64,000 nt of DNA from Crocinitomicaceae bacterium. GTDB lineage: Bacteria; Bacteroidota; Bacteroidia; Flavobacteriales_D; Crocinitomicaceae. Under the pieces are notes generated by a model that saw only the letters and a list, made by a program, of their open reading frames with translations, was not told the DNA's origin and searched no databases. The DNA is taken from positions 1 through 64,000 of the forward strand of contig JAQWHI010000009.1 in assembly GCA_029249445.1 (NCBI GenBank), in the 5' to 3' direction. Shown piece after piece: positions 36,005 through 45,855 of the stretch (positions are counted from its first letter, which is position 1; each line of letters starts with the position of its first letter). The translations under genes and the position numbers were made by a program.

Positions 36005-36706
36005 ATGAATTATAGCAAGTTTGCAGTAATTGGAGTTGGACGGTACGGATCTACTATCGCTCGAGGGTTGGCAGAAAAAGGGGCTCAGGTATTTGCCTTT
36101 GATCCAGACGAAGAAAGAATTGAGGGAATCAAAGACGATGTTGCATTTGCAGTAACTCTTGACGCAACAGACATTCGCGCTTTACGCACCCAGAATTTAC
36201 AAGAATTGGATGGAGCAGTTGTTGCCATTGGCGAGAATTTTGAAGCTACAGTTTTGACTTGTGTTCATTTAATTGATGTGGGAGTAGAGCGAATTATTGC
36301 CCGTGCCAGTGGTGCACATCAGCGGTTGATCTTAGAAAAGATAGGAATTAAAGAAATATTAACTCCTGAAAACGAGGTTGCCTATGTTGTAAGAGAAAAA
36401 CTCCTAAATCCGAACATTCTTTCGTTTTTACAGTTGCCTGATGATCACGAAATTGCTGAGATTCGTGCCCCAAAAGGGGTTGTTGGAAGAACAATTGATG
36501 AGGTTGGTTTTAGGAACAAGTATGAAATGACTTTGATTACGATAAAACGGGCGTATGAAATCACAAAAAACGGAAAAGACTTAACGGAGGACCACATTAT
36601 AGGGGTACCTAAAAGTGAGACTCCAATTAAAGAAAAAGACACTCTCGTGGTATTTGGTGCGGCAAAAAGTGTTGAGCGATTTATAGAAATTAATGAAGCT
36701 TTATAG
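36005..36706 (+). CDS. Potassium channel regulatory protein, TrkA/KtrA type
   Basis: A 233-residue cytosolic RCK protein. The N-terminal Rossmann domain has VIGVGRYGS (about 8-16) and the acidic FDPDEERI, and a C-terminal RCK_C domain starts near 145. It gates a KtrB/TrkH-type potassium transporter in response to nucleotide. The membrane partner is not encoded next to it. The 227-bp gap upstream shows no gene and no strong promoter match. Confidence 0.87.
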   Translation: MNYSKFAVIGVGRYGSTIARGLAEKGAQVFAFDPDEERIEGIKDDVAFAVTLDATDIRALRTQNLQELDGAVVAIGENFEATVLTCVHLIDVGVERIIARASGAHQRLILEKIGIKEILTPENEVAYVVREKLLNPNILSFLQLPDDHEIAEIRAPKGVVGRTIDEVGFRNKYEMTLITIKRAYEITKNGKDLTEDHIIGVPKSETPIKEKDTLVVFGAAKSVERFIEINEAL

Positions 36707-36741
36707 TCCGAAAGCATTCATTTTGATAGAATCACCAAAAG

Positions 36742-36769
36742 AACTGCTCAGTTATTGAGCGGTTTTTTT
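36742..36769 (+). terminator. Rho-independent terminator after ktrA-like gene
   Basis: AACTGCTCA (36742-36750) pairs with TGAGCGGTT (36756-36764) through nine positions (one G-T) with a 5-nt loop, followed by a T-run to 36769. It separates the RCK gene from the SDR gene. Confidence 0.85.
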
Positions 36770-36796
36770 GTTTTTAAAAGAAACAAGAAAAAAGTT

Positions 36797-37501
36797 ATGA
36801 TATATATTGTTACAGGAGTTTCAAGAGGACTTGGAAAAGCAATAGCTGAGTGTTTTTTAAAGGATGGGCACAAGGTAATTGGTGTTGGTCGCAGTCACTC
36901 AATTGATCATGAAAATTTCAGATTTCAAAAATGTGATTTTTCTGACCGTAGAGGGGTGGAACAATGCATGAAAAACGAAGATTTCACATCCCCAGTAACC
37001 CTCATAAATAATGCGGGAATCCTCGGTGAAATTGGCCGAATATCTCAAAAAGAAACATTTGACTTGCCCCATGTATTGGATGTAAATGTGAATGCTCCTT
37101 TTCAATTGATTGCTAATGTATACGGTAATATGCGTAAGAAATCTGACTTCACATTGGTCAATATTAGTTCTGGTGCTGCAAATAGAGCGATTCCGTCCTG
37201 GGCTTCCTATTGCGCCTCAAAGTCAGCATTGAATATGTTAACTGAAGCATTTTATTTCGAAGAACATGAGTTGGGGAATACGATTAGAGCGTATGCGTTG
37301 TCTCCCGGAGTGATTGATACCGATATGCAGGGTCAAATTAGGGCAGCATCTCCCAACGTATTTTCATCAGTTGAAAAGTTTAAAAGCTTGCGGGAAGATG
37401 GCATGCTTGTTAGTGCTGAAGAAGCCGCAATCCGATTAAAAATACTTTTGGAACAGCCTTTTGACGGGACAGTCTTCCACGATTTGAGGATGCTTAAATG
37501 A
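36797..37501 (+). CDS. SDR family oxidoreductase
   Basis: A 234-residue short-chain dehydrogenase. It has TGVSRGLG (about 6-13, NAD(P) binding), NNAG, the catalytic Ser in VNISSGAA and the YxxxK motif YCASK. The LSPGVIDTDM segment follows as usual. The substrate is unknown; the arrangement resembles sepiapterin-reductase-like SDRs. ATG 36797 is used because the earlier ATG at 36755 lies inside the terminator hairpin of the preceding gene. Confidence 0.85.
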   Translation: MIYIVTGVSRGLGKAIAECFLKDGHKVIGVGRSHSIDHENFRFQKCDFSDRRGVEQCMKNEDFTSPVTLINNAGILGEIGRISQKETFDLPHVLDVNVNAPFQLIANVYGNMRKKSDFTLVNISSGAANRAIPSWASYCASKSALNMLTEAFYFEEHELGNTIRAYALSPGVIDTDMQGQIRAASPNVFSSVEKFKSLREDGMLVSAEEAAIRLKILLEQPFDGTVFHDLRMLK

Positions 37502-37619
37502 TTGAATAGTTGTAGACTAGGGATTTTAGGACGAAATGACGTTTCATCTAAATATTTGTTTTTCCTATATTGGAACCGTATCTTTATAATCTAGATTTTG
37601 TTAAACTGTTATTTAGATT

Positions 37620-39809
37620 ATGAAAAAAATAATACTCTCCATTTTGGGATTGGCCCTTGTGCCACTGGTCTCAATTGCTCAATCACAAAATTCTGCGTTT
37701 GACCCGGGAAATACACGCCCTGGGGAGTCAGTCGAATATTGTTTGACGCACAAAAAGTACGCTGAGATGTTGCAAAACCCGAGCGCCGTGCAGTCACTCG
37801 CCGAAGATCAATTGATCAGCGCTGCGGAATCACAAGAGCCACAGCTTGAAGGGGTTACTTACTATATACCCGTTGTTTTTCATTTGTTGCACAACAATGG
37901 AGTGGAGAAAATTTCTGAAGACCAAATTCTTGATGCTTTTGCAATATTGAATCGAGACTATGATTTACAGAATACAGATGCAAACAGTGTTGCAAATGCT
38001 TTCAATGCCTCAAATCCTTTGGCAACAACAATTCCTGCAGATGTTGATATCGAGTTTGTTTTGGCAACCAAAGCTCCGAATGGAACATGTTTTTCTGGAA
38101 TAACCAGAACTCAGAGTTCTTTGACCACTGTAACAAGTAGTCAACAAGGAGGCGACCAAGTCAATGCAATCAGAACCGGAAACGATATTTATCAAGGGGA
38201 GTGGCCAGGGAATAAGTACCTGAACATTTTTATCTGTGAAGATATTGGAGGTGCTGCAGGTTATACCTACAAACCATCCAATTGGATTGGCACTGGTATG
38301 GGCAATGGTATTTGGGTGCGCCACGATTATGTTGGTTCAATTGGAACGTCAAGTGGATCTTCAAGCCGCACATTGACGCATGAAGTTGGTCATTGGCTCA
38401 ATTTGGATCACTTGTGGGGAGGGACAAACAACCCTGCCGAGCCTCAAAATTGTAACTCGGATGATGCAGTAAGTGACACACCAGACTGTCTAGGACTTAC
38501 TTCTTGTAACCTAAATTCCAATACGTGCAATGGCGACAATTCCTACTGGGGGTTTGATCAAATTGACAACACGGAAAATTACATGGAGTATTCGTATTGT
38601 TCAAAAATGTTCACCCCTGGTCAGGTCACTCGAATGAGAAATGCTTTAAATTCATCCGTAGGTGGGCGTAACAATGTGAAATCGGCTTCAAATCTTGCTG
38701 CAACCGGAGCAGATGGAAATACATATTTGTGTAAAGCTGATTTTGAGGCAAATAAATTTACAGTGTGTGTTGGAGAAACAATCGACTTCACTGATTTATC
38801 ATACAATGAAGTTACAGGATGGAGTTGGTCTTTTCCTGGAGGTACGCCAAGTACTTCAGCAGTACAAAACCCAACGATTACCTACAATACACCCGGAGTG
38901 TATGAAGTTACCCTTGATGCGACCGATGGAAGTACAAATGATTCTGAAGTGAAGTCGGCATATATCAGAGTTTTACCAGCACCTGCATCAATTCCTTTTT
39001 TGGAAACATTTGAAACACTTGCAACACTCTCAAATATTACGGAATGGGAGGTTATTGATTATGGAAACAATGCAGAATTTGAATTAACGACTTCTGCAGG
39101 TCACACAGGTTCGAACAGCGCGAAACTTTTAAATTACGGACAAGCAGCTGGAAACTTCGATGAGTTGGTTTCGTCAACGGTTGATCTCTCCAGTATTACC
39201 TCTAATCCAGGTGTTACTTTGTCATTTCGTTATGCCTATAGCAAGCGACAATCGGGGAATGACGAATGGTTGAGGGTATTCATATCGAAAGATTGTGGTG
39301 ACTCGTGGGCGCAGCGTAAGACAATTCATGGTAGTGCTCTTGGGTCGAATATATCAAATACAAATTGGACGCCGTCGGAGTCGGATTGGGTAACGATCCA
39401 CATGACAAATGTTACATCAGCCTATTGGACAAGCAACTTCAAGTACAAATTCCAATTTGAATCTGATGGAGGAAATAATTTTTACTTAGATGACATTAAT
39501 ATTTATCCAGGATCGCCTTCTGATGATCTTATACTCGGGGTTGATGAGCGTGCTGGTCTTGGTCATTTAACACTTTTCCCGAATCCAGTTGAGGATGAGT
39601 TAAACGTAAGGTTTGATTTAAACAATGCACAACAGGTCGAATTTTTGGTGCAAGATATCGCAGGGAAAGTTGTTCAATCGAGATATGTGCAAGGACAGAC
39701 AGGTGCGAACTTGGTTGTTCTCGGGACAGAAGGAATTTCTTCAGGAATGTATTTTTTACAAATTCGTTCTGGAGGGACTCAACAGTCGATTCAGTTTGTC
39801 GTGAAATAA
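37620..39809 (+). CDS. M43 family zinc metalloprotease with T9SS tail (copy 1)
   Basis: A 729-residue secreted protein: signal peptide (about 1-20), an M43 pappalysin-like protease domain with HEVGHWLNLDH (His254, Glu255, His258, His264) and the Met-turn NYMEYSYC, a PKD-like domain (about 380-450), a choice-of-anchor-J-like beta domain (about 460-630) and a Por secretion tail (about 650-729, FPNPVEDELN). M43 proteases cleave extracellular proteins. It is followed by a terminator and a full-length paralogue. Confidence 0.9.
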   Translation: MKKIILSILGLALVPLVSIAQSQNSAFDPGNTRPGESVEYCLTHKKYAEMLQNPSAVQSLAEDQLISAAESQEPQLEGVTYYIPVVFHLLHNNGVEKISEDQILDAFAILNRDYDLQNTDANSVANAFNASNPLATTIPADVDIEFVLATKAPNGTCFSGITRTQSSLTTVTSSQQGGDQVNAIRTGNDIYQGEWPGNKYLNIFICEDIGGAAGYTYKPSNWIGTGMGNGIWVRHDYVGSIGTSSGSSSRTLTHEVGHWLNLDHLWGGTNNPAEPQNCNSDDAVSDTPDCLGLTSCNLNSNTCNGDNSYWGFDQIDNTENYMEYSYCSKMFTPGQVTRMRNALNSSVGGRNNVKSASNLAATGADGNTYLCKADFEANKFTVCVGETIDFTDLSYNEVTGWSWSFPGGTPSTSAVQNPTITYNTPGVYEVTLDATDGSTNDSEVKSAYIRVLPAPASIPFLETFETLATLSNITEWEVIDYGNNAEFELTTSAGHTGSNSAKLLNYGQAAGNFDELVSSTVDLSSITSNPGVTLSFRYAYSKRQSGNDEWLRVFISKDCGDSWAQRKTIHGSALGSNISNTNWTPSESDWVTIHMTNVTSAYWTSNFKYKFQFESDGGNNFYLDDINIYPGSPSDDLILGVDERAGLGHLTLFPNPVEDELNVRFDLNNAQQVEFLVQDIAGKVVQSRYVQGQTGANLVVLGTEGISSGMYFLQIRSGGTQQSIQFVVK

Positions 39810-39826
39810 CGGGATATTGAGAAATC

Positions 39827-39857
39827 AAAAAGGATATCGATACGGTATCCTTTTTTT
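39827..39857 (+). terminator. Rho-independent terminator between M43 genes
   Basis: GGATATC (39832-39838) pairs with GGTATCC (39844-39850) with a 5-nt loop, flanked by five A residues before and seven T residues after. It lies 18 bp after the first M43 gene, so the two paralogues are probably separately transcribed. Confidence 0.82.
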
Positions 39858-39870
39858 AATTTATTATGCT

Positions 39871-42033
39871 ATGAAAAAAACGCTCATTTTATGTTTGGTT
39901 TTTTTGACTGCCGGAGCTTCTTTTGCGCAGCAAAACAACTGGTGCATGACAGACGTCATGCTTCAAAGACAAATTGATCAGAATCCCATGCTGGCCGAGA
40001 TCCTACATCAAAACAGAATGCAGGCAGCAACACAGCAGGATGCGTCTAACTTGGGTGCAAAAATGACGCAACTTACCATACCTTGCGTCGTTCACATTAT
40101 TCATGATAATGGTTTTGGCAATATCAGTGATGCTCAGATTTATAGTGGTCTTCAAATTTTAAATGAGGGTTACAATCGATTAAATCCCGATACAGTAAAC
40201 ACGAGGAGTTCCTCTGATGCTCCTTTCGCTCAGATTGCCGGTGCAATGAATATTGACTTTAAGCTAGCGAAAATTGATCCAAATGGAAATTGTACGAACG
40301 GAATTGTTCGTGTAAATGCACCAAATTTAACTTACGATGCTGGTGATGAGTGCAAGTACTCAGTGAATGGAGGGTCTGACGGTTGGCCGCCCAATAAATA
40401 CTTTAATATATGGGTAGTAAATAGCATCAATAGTGCTGGTGCAACTGGGACCATTGCAGGCTATGCGTATTATCCTGATGGAGGGCCGTCTGATTTTTAT
40501 GGAATTCTTATGGATGATGATTATTTTGGGTCAATTGGAACGGCTTCATCTTCAGATGGAGATGTTTTGACTCACGAAATGGGTCATGCACTTGGCTTGC
40601 CTCATATCTTTTCTGATGGATGTCAAACGGGAGATTGTTTTTCAGAAGGTGACTACTCTTGCGATACGCCTCCTCAATTGGAACCAAACTGGGGCTGTTC
40701 ACCAACGTGGAATTCGTGCACTAATGTTCCATTGAATGACCCGTATGGATTTGATGTCATGGATCAAATTGAAAACTACATGAGCTACAACTCCTGCCAG
40801 AATATGTTTTCAGCCGATCAGGTTAATTTGATGGAAAACAATTGTGCGAACATTCCGTTTTTGACGAATTTGACAAGTGCTGCGAATGCTATCGCAACAG
40901 GAGTAAATAATCCAGACGTTCTTTGTGCTGCGGCATTCGATTGTTACAAACGTGTATTGTGTACAGGCTCCGAAGTAGAGTTTCTTGATTTTAGCCACAT
41001 GAATCCTATTGGTTGGACTTGGTCTGTATCTCCAGGCGCAGAGGGGATCGACTATACATTTGTAAACGGAACCGATGCAAGTTCTCAAAATCCAACGATT
41101 CAATTTATCACGAGTGGGTTTTATGCGATTGGGCTCACAGCGACAGACGGACAAAATTCAAATACAGAAGTTAAACAAAATTACATCCAAGTTTTACCTC
41201 AAAATGGAGGGCTTCCATATTATGAAGGATTTGAATTGTATACAGGTCTTACACCTGATGACTATTGGTTGATTGACAATCCAGAAAACAATGCGCAATT
41301 CAACATTACTCAGAATGCCTCTTATACAGGGAATAAATCGATACGGTTGATCAATTTTGGACAAAATGGTCAGAATACGGATGAATTGATTTCTTCTCAA
41401 GTTGATCTTTCTGGGGTTGATCCGAACACCTCTATTACGCTTAGCTTTAGATATGCGTACCGCAAGCGATTGGCCAATAATGATGAATGGTTGAAAGTAT
41501 TTTTAACAAAAGATTGTGCTGAGAATTGGGTACAAAGAAAAACACTGCACGGCAATGCCCTGTCACCATTTACCGCGGGACTTTCTTGGGCACCATCATC
41601 ACAAGAGGATTGGACGACGGTTCATATGACCAATGTTACACCATCGTTTTATGTGCCTAATTTCCGATTTAAGTTTGAATTTGAAAGTGATGAAGGAAAT
41701 AACTTTTACCTTGATGATATTAATATTTATGCAGGGGCACCTTCAGACGATTTAGTGAATGGTATAGAGGAAGCAGAAGTTATTAGTGCACTATCTTTGT
41801 ATCCAAATCCGGCGGATGAAGAATTGACGGTTGAGTTTAGGATGAATGTTTCGCAACAGGCAGATATTTCTATTATGGACCTTTCGGGGAAACAGTTGCA
41901 GAGAACGCGTGTTCTTGCAAGTGAGGGCAGCAACAAGGTCTTCATCGGGACATCGGAACTGTCTTCAGGATTCTACCTTATTAAAATTTCTATAGGAGAC
42001 ATTCAAAGAATCGCACAAATCGCTATACAATAG
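39871..42033 (+). CDS. M43 family zinc metalloprotease with T9SS tail (copy 2)
   Basis: A 720-residue paralogue of the preceding gene with the same order of domains: signal peptide (about 1-20), protease domain with HEMGHALGLPH (His235, Glu236, His239, His245) and NYMSYNSC, PKD-like domain, anchor-J-like domain and T9SS tail (YPNPADEELT). The C-terminal halves are clearly more alike than the protease domains (for example FYLDDINIY in both). ATG 39871 starts at the signal peptide, just after the terminator; the in-frame start at 39817 lies before it. Confidence 0.9.
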   Translation: MKKTLILCLVFLTAGASFAQQNNWCMTDVMLQRQIDQNPMLAEILHQNRMQAATQQDASNLGAKMTQLTIPCVVHIIHDNGFGNISDAQIYSGLQILNEGYNRLNPDTVNTRSSSDAPFAQIAGAMNIDFKLAKIDPNGNCTNGIVRVNAPNLTYDAGDECKYSVNGGSDGWPPNKYFNIWVVNSINSAGATGTIAGYAYYPDGGPSDFYGILMDDDYFGSIGTASSSDGDVLTHEMGHALGLPHIFSDGCQTGDCFSEGDYSCDTPPQLEPNWGCSPTWNSCTNVPLNDPYGFDVMDQIENYMSYNSCQNMFSADQVNLMENNCANIPFLTNLTSAANAIATGVNNPDVLCAAAFDCYKRVLCTGSEVEFLDFSHMNPIGWTWSVSPGAEGIDYTFVNGTDASSQNPTIQFITSGFYAIGLTATDGQNSNTEVKQNYIQVLPQNGGLPYYEGFELYTGLTPDDYWLIDNPENNAQFNITQNASYTGNKSIRLINFGQNGQNTDELISSQVDLSGVDPNTSITLSFRYAYRKRLANNDEWLKVFLTKDCAENWVQRKTLHGNALSPFTAGLSWAPSSQEDWTTVHMTNVTPSFYVPNFRFKFEFESDEGNNFYLDDINIYAGAPSDDLVNGIEEAEVISALSLYPNPADEELTVEFRMNVSQQADISIMDLSGKQLQRTRVLASEGSNKVFIGTSELSSGFYLIKISIGDIQRIAQIAIQ

Positions 42034-42054
42034 ACTTGAAAGGCCTTTGTCTTT

Positions 42055-42708
42055 TTATTTTGATAAAAGGCAAGCTTTGAGGTTATCAAGGGAGGGTTGG
42101 TGCAGTGTTTTATCAACGTGTATCCCTCTGTTTAGAAGTGCTTTTTCAGTAGATGATCCCCAGGCAATCGTACGTATATTTTTTGGGAGCTTGTTGCGCA
42201 TGAAAAATCCTGTAACATTGGAGGGGCTGGTAAAAACATAAGTAGTGCAGGGTTCGATTCCACATGCATTAATGGTTGTTTTATAGGTTTCTATTTCTAG
42301 TTTTTGCGCAGGCTCAAACAGGGATGAGATGGTTTTGATTGAGATGTTGGAATGAGGGAATAGCACTTTCTGTTTTCCACACCACGCCTTAAATTCCTTT
42401 CCTACTAAATCGATGGGCCCGGCTCCCTCGAAGTCAACATTATATCCGAGTTTTCGGATGAAGTCTCCAGTAGCTGGACCAATACAAGCAATTTTTACCG
42501 ATGTAGGAATTTTCTTTTGATCATCGAAATAGTGCACAGCTCGTGGACTTCCAAAAAAGACGACTTCAAATGAATCGTTGATCGAAATCTTCGAAGAGGA
42601 GAAAGTTAAGAAGCTGTGCGGTAAAATTTCGATTCCTTTGGAATGAAGCACGTTTTTCAATGCTGATACTTCTGTTGCACTTTTTGATATGAATATTCGC
42701 TCAGTCAA
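42055..42708 (-). CDS. hemD: Uroporphyrinogen-III synthase
   Basis: A 217-residue protein with the weakly conserved HemD fold: two Rossmann-like domains, with FGSPRAVHYF and CIGPATGDFIRKLG (about 50-90) and the C-terminal VFTSPSNVTGFFM and AWGSSTEKAL. It closes hydroxymethylbilane to uroporphyrinogen III. It starts with TTG inside the end of hemC (8-bp overlap), so translational coupling is likely. Last gene of hemACD. Confidence 0.85.
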   Translation of the reverse strand: MTERIFISKSATEVSALKNVLHSKGIEILPHSFLTFSSSKISINDSFEVVFFGSPRAVHYFDDQKKIPTSVKIACIGPATGDFIRKLGYNVDFEGAGPIDLVGKEFKAWCGKQKVLFPHSNISIKTISSLFEPAQKLEIETYKTTINACGIEPCTTYVFTSPSNVTGFFMRNKLPKNIRTIAWGSSTEKALLNRGIHVDKTLHQPSLDNLKACLLSK

Positions 42709-43597
42709 GAACTGATCTTTGTTTTAAGTCATTAATTACTTCTCTTGCTTGTGTTTCAAAGTCAGTCACGTTATATTTCAGCGCATGGCATGGTCTGTCA
42801 ATAGTTTCGGCATAAGAAACATACAATTCATTCATCTCATTGCAATAGACGCCAAGGGGCAACTGACAGCCTCCGTCGAGTAGATTCAGGACGTTGCGTT
42901 CTAAATTAATTCGCTTTTGGACATCAGGGAAATTCATTTTTTGTAAAATGTCATTTAATTCTTGATCACTTTCGCGAATTTGAAGACCTAAGACTCCTTG
43001 AGCAGGAGCAGGGACAAATTCAGCCGGATTCAGAACGATTTCAACGAATTCTGAAAGGTCAGTTTCTAGCCTATCGACACCAGCTTTGGCGAGCAGTATC
43101 GCATTATAATCGCCTTGTCTTAGTTTGTTGATTCGGGTGGGAACATTTCCGCGCAAATCATTAATGACAACATCGCTGCGATATTTTAACATTTGTGATT
43201 TTCGCCGAGCAGAAGAGGTGCCGACAATGGCTCCTTTTTTGAGCCCCCACTTTTGAGAGTTGTCAATAGAATTTTTGTTTATAAGAAGGATGTCAGCTGG
43301 GTTCGCACGATCTGAAACAGAGGAAATAATAAGTCCTTCGGGAGGGTTTGTCTCCAGATCTTTGTGCGAATGAACCGCAAGATCAATTTCTTTTGTGAGA
43401 AGTGCATCTTCAATTTCTTTTGTGAAGAATCCTTTCCCTTCTAACTTGTCGAAACTGAGATTTTGAATTTTATCTCCCTTTGTTTTGATGATGTTTAATT
43501 CAACACTGCATCCCAACCGCTCAAGCTCAGACTTTACGAAATGGGCTTGCCAAAGGGCAAGGTCACTTCCACGTGAACCGATTATCACATGTTTCAT
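42701..43597 (-). CDS. hemC: Hydroxymethylbilane synthase (porphobilinogen deaminase)
   Basis: A 298-residue enzyme. It has IGSRGSDLALWQA at the N-terminus, the FTKEIEDALL and HSHKDLET segments, GTSSARRKSQ, and the cofactor cysteine in LDGGCQLPLG. It polymerises four porphobilinogens. The ATG shares one base with the hemA stop codon (TAATG), indicating coupling. Confidence 0.94.
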   Translation of the reverse strand: MKHVIIGSRGSDLALWQAHFVKSELERLGCSVELNIIKTKGDKIQNLSFDKLEGKGFFTKEIEDALLTKEIDLAVHSHKDLETNPPEGLIISSVSDRANPADILLINKNSIDNSQKWGLKKGAIVGTSSARRKSQMLKYRSDVVINDLRGNVPTRINKLRQGDYNAILLAKAGVDRLETDLSEFVEIVLNPAEFVPAPAQGVLGLQIRESDQELNDILQKMNFPDVQKRINLERNVLNLLDGGCQLPLGVYCNEMNELYVSYAETIDRPCHALKYNVTDFETQAREVINDLKQRSVLD

Positions 43598-44844
43598 TAG
43601 GTGCGTTTTTTAAGGAGTATTTCTTTGGCCATAATCATAGGCATACTCATGTATTTTTTTTCCATATAGCCTATGATTTTATCTACTACCTCTCTTGATC
43701 CCTCATCAAGTTCACTCAACTCGTTTTTGAATACCTCGTTAATAGCTGTGGACTTAATTTCTTTCACTTTATTTGGAACTGCGCGCATTGCCAGCTCAAC
43801 CGATCGTATTTGTTCAATATGTTTGAATTCATACATTGCATCGGAAATAATTTCTTCGACATGTTGAATTTCCTTCGAGCGTGCTTTTAAGTTTTCGTTA
43901 GAAATTTTTTGCAATACTTCCACAGAAATATGGCAGACATTGTGGTTTTGTATAATTTCAGGCGACAAATCTTGTGGGATTGCAATGTCAATTACAACTT
44001 TGCGACTTGCTTCACCTTGAAGCAAACTGTCATATATTTCAGGAGTTAGAATATGGTTTTCAGAACCAGTACATGTGATTAAAATATCAAATCCTCCTTT
44101 GAATGTTTTTAGAGTATCGAGCGCATGAGCAGAACCATTGAGGTCTTCAGCTAGTTTTTCTGCTTTGGATAGTGTTCGGTTAAACACATTGAAATTTGTG
44201 AAGCCATGTTTTCGCAAGAAACGACTCATATTGTTGTTTGTGACTCCCGCGCCGACAATTAAAATTCGTGAGTCTAGAGGCACATCCATATCTCTAAGTT
44301 TGTGATATGCCAACGAAACGACAGAAACAGGACGCTTTGCAATGTTTGTATTTGTATATACCTTTTTTGCCGTTTCTATAGTGTGTCGTATGATGATACG
44401 GATTAAATCACCTGTTAACCCCATTTTGAGGCAACTTTCATAGGCGCTCCGCACTTGAGTAATGATTTCGCGTTCACCTACAATCATTGAATCAACAGAT
44501 GATGCTACCGAAAGTTGATGTTCAACAGCGGTGAGACCAGAAAAAATACTAGCATTTGTTGCAAACGAATGACGCTCAGTCTCCAATAAATTGGGGTAGA
44601 GTGAGTGAAAGAATTTTTGCAAGAATTTAGTGTCGACTTTATCTGTTGTGGTAAAGGTGAATTCTACGCGATTGCAGGTAGAAAGAAACATCAACTCACC
44701 AAAATTCATAGTAGACTTGAACTTGGTCAATCTATCTTCCTGTAAGTCGGGCTCAATATGCAAATCACCGATTTCACTGACAGGTAAATTTCGGTGCGTA
44801 AACGCCAGTATATATAGGTTGGTTAAACCGGTTTCTTTATTCAC
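43597..44844 (-). CDS. hemA: Glutamyl-tRNA reductase
   Basis: A 415-residue HemA: catalytic Cys in LSTCNRVEF, DSMIVGEREI, the NADPH-binding domain with ILIVGAGVTNNNM and the helical dimerisation domain. It converts Glu-tRNA to glutamate-1-semialdehyde, the first step of C5 tetrapyrrole synthesis. It starts with GTG; CATCTTTG (plus 44849-44856), one mismatch from the -7 consensus, ends 4 nt before it. First gene of the hemACD operon. Confidence 0.93.
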   Translation of the reverse strand: MNKETGLTNLYILAFTHRNLPVSEIGDLHIEPDLQEDRLTKFKSTMNFGELMFLSTCNRVEFTFTTTDKVDTKFLQKFFHSLYPNLLETERHSFATNASIFSGLTAVEHQLSVASSVDSMIVGEREIITQVRSAYESCLKMGLTGDLIRIIIRHTIETAKKVYTNTNIAKRPVSVVSLAYHKLRDMDVPLDSRILIVGAGVTNNNMSRFLRKHGFTNFNVFNRTLSKAEKLAEDLNGSAHALDTLKTFKGGFDILITCTGSENHILTPEIYDSLLQGEASRKVVIDIAIPQDLSPEIIQNHNVCHISVEVLQKISNENLKARSKEIQHVEEIISDAMYEFKHIEQIRSVELAMRAVPNKVKEIKSTAINEVFKNELSELDEGSREVVDKIIGYMEKKYMSMPMIMAKEILLKKRT

Positions 44845-45153
44845 GGGACAAAGATGCGCAGTAAAGCTATTTTGAATGTCATATATTTGTCATAAACACC
44901 TATTTATACTTAATCTAAATAGCATGCAATCCCTTTGTGCTAATATAGTTTGGAGTTTTTATAACACAGGCAAATTTAGAATTTGGGTCTTAATAGATGT
45001 TGTTTTTTCTATTGTGATTTTTTGAATATCATTTTCGACCGGATTGAAATAAATAAAATTAGGTTATGATCCATAGAATGAGCAAAAAAAAGTGAAAATT
45101 GTGGTTTCCGTGCTCCTAGTCTTCTTAGCTTTGATTAGATTTAAGGATTACAT
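44845..45153. other. Intergenic region between hemA and rsmI
   Basis: A 309-bp divergent intergenic region. It holds the hemA -7-like element at 44849-44856 (minus) and TAGCTTTG at 45126-45133 (plus), 20 nt before the rsmI ATG. I see no further gene, RNA or clear repeat; the middle part is simply AT-rich. Confidence 0.6.
45126..45133 (+). promoter_or_regulatory. -7 element of rsmI
   Basis: TAGCTTTG matches TAnnTTTG and ends 20 nt before the rsmI ATG at 45154. A TTG at 45099-45101 lies 24 nt upstream, slightly long for a -33 element. Confidence 0.5.
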
Positions 45154-45855
45154 ATGTCGAAACTTTACATCGTACCAACGCCAATAGGTAATTTAGAAGA
45201 TATAACGCTCCGGTCAATTCGTACTTTAAAGGAAACAGAATTGATTTTTGCTGAGGATACACGCGTTACAAAAAAACTATTGTCACACCTTGATATTCAA
45301 AAGCCAGTTCATCCATTTCATGCACACAATGAGCACAAATCTTTGAATAGTGCGATTGATAAAATTAAGGCGAACAGTCATACGGTTCTTGTATCAGACG
45401 CTGGAACCCCTGGGATTTCTGATCCCGGGTTTTTATTGATTCGTGAGTGCATTACTAAGGGGATTGACATTGAATGCTTACCTGGGCCTGCAGCTGTAAT
45501 TCCGGCAATTGTTGGAAGTGGATTTCCATGTGATCGTTTTGTTTTTGAAGGGTTTTTGCCTCATAAAAAAGGACGTCAAACGAGATTGCTGGCTATTGCG
45601 GAAGAAGTCCGAACGACCGTACTTTATGAATCACCGCATCGATTGGTAAAATGCCTTGGACAGATCGAGGAGTTTATGGGAAAAGATAGACAGATATGTG
45701 TGGCACGAGAATTGACCAAACTATACGAAGAGTTCCGACGTGGTTCGGCTTCAGAGGTAAAAGCCTATTATGAAGCGCACCCACCGAAAGGGGAAATAGT
45801 AATTATAATTGAAGGAGTACAAACAAAAAAAGTAAAAAATGAGAAAACAGTTTAA
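45154..45855 (+). CDS. rsmI: 16S rRNA (cytidine1402-2'-O)-methyltransferase
   Basis: A 233-residue tetrapyrrole-methylase-fold enzyme. It has LYIVPTPIGNLEDIT at the N-terminus, FAEDTRVTKKLL, SDAGTPGISDPGF (SAM binding), CLPGPAAVIPA and ARELTKLYEE. It 2'-O-methylates C1402 of 16S rRNA with SAM. Slightly shorter than the E. coli enzyme because the C-terminal extension is missing, as in other Bacteroidota. The next gene overlaps its end by 17 bp. Confidence 0.93.
   Translation: MSKLYIVPTPIGNLEDITLRSIRTLKETELIFAEDTRVTKKLLSHLDIQKPVHPFHAHNEHKSLNSAIDKIKANSHTVLVSDAGTPGISDPGFLLIRECITKGIDIECLPGPAAVIPAIVGSGFPCDRFVFEGFLPHKKGRQTRLLAIAEEVRTTVLYESPHRLVKCLGQIEEFMGKDRQICVARELTKLYEEFRRGSASEVKAYYEAHPPKGEIVIIIEGVQTKKVKNEKTV

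Noticed and set aside
42034-42060. Terminator between the second M43 gene and hemD
   Set aside because: AAAGGCCTTT is palindromic but short, and the T-run is not positioned well for either strand.
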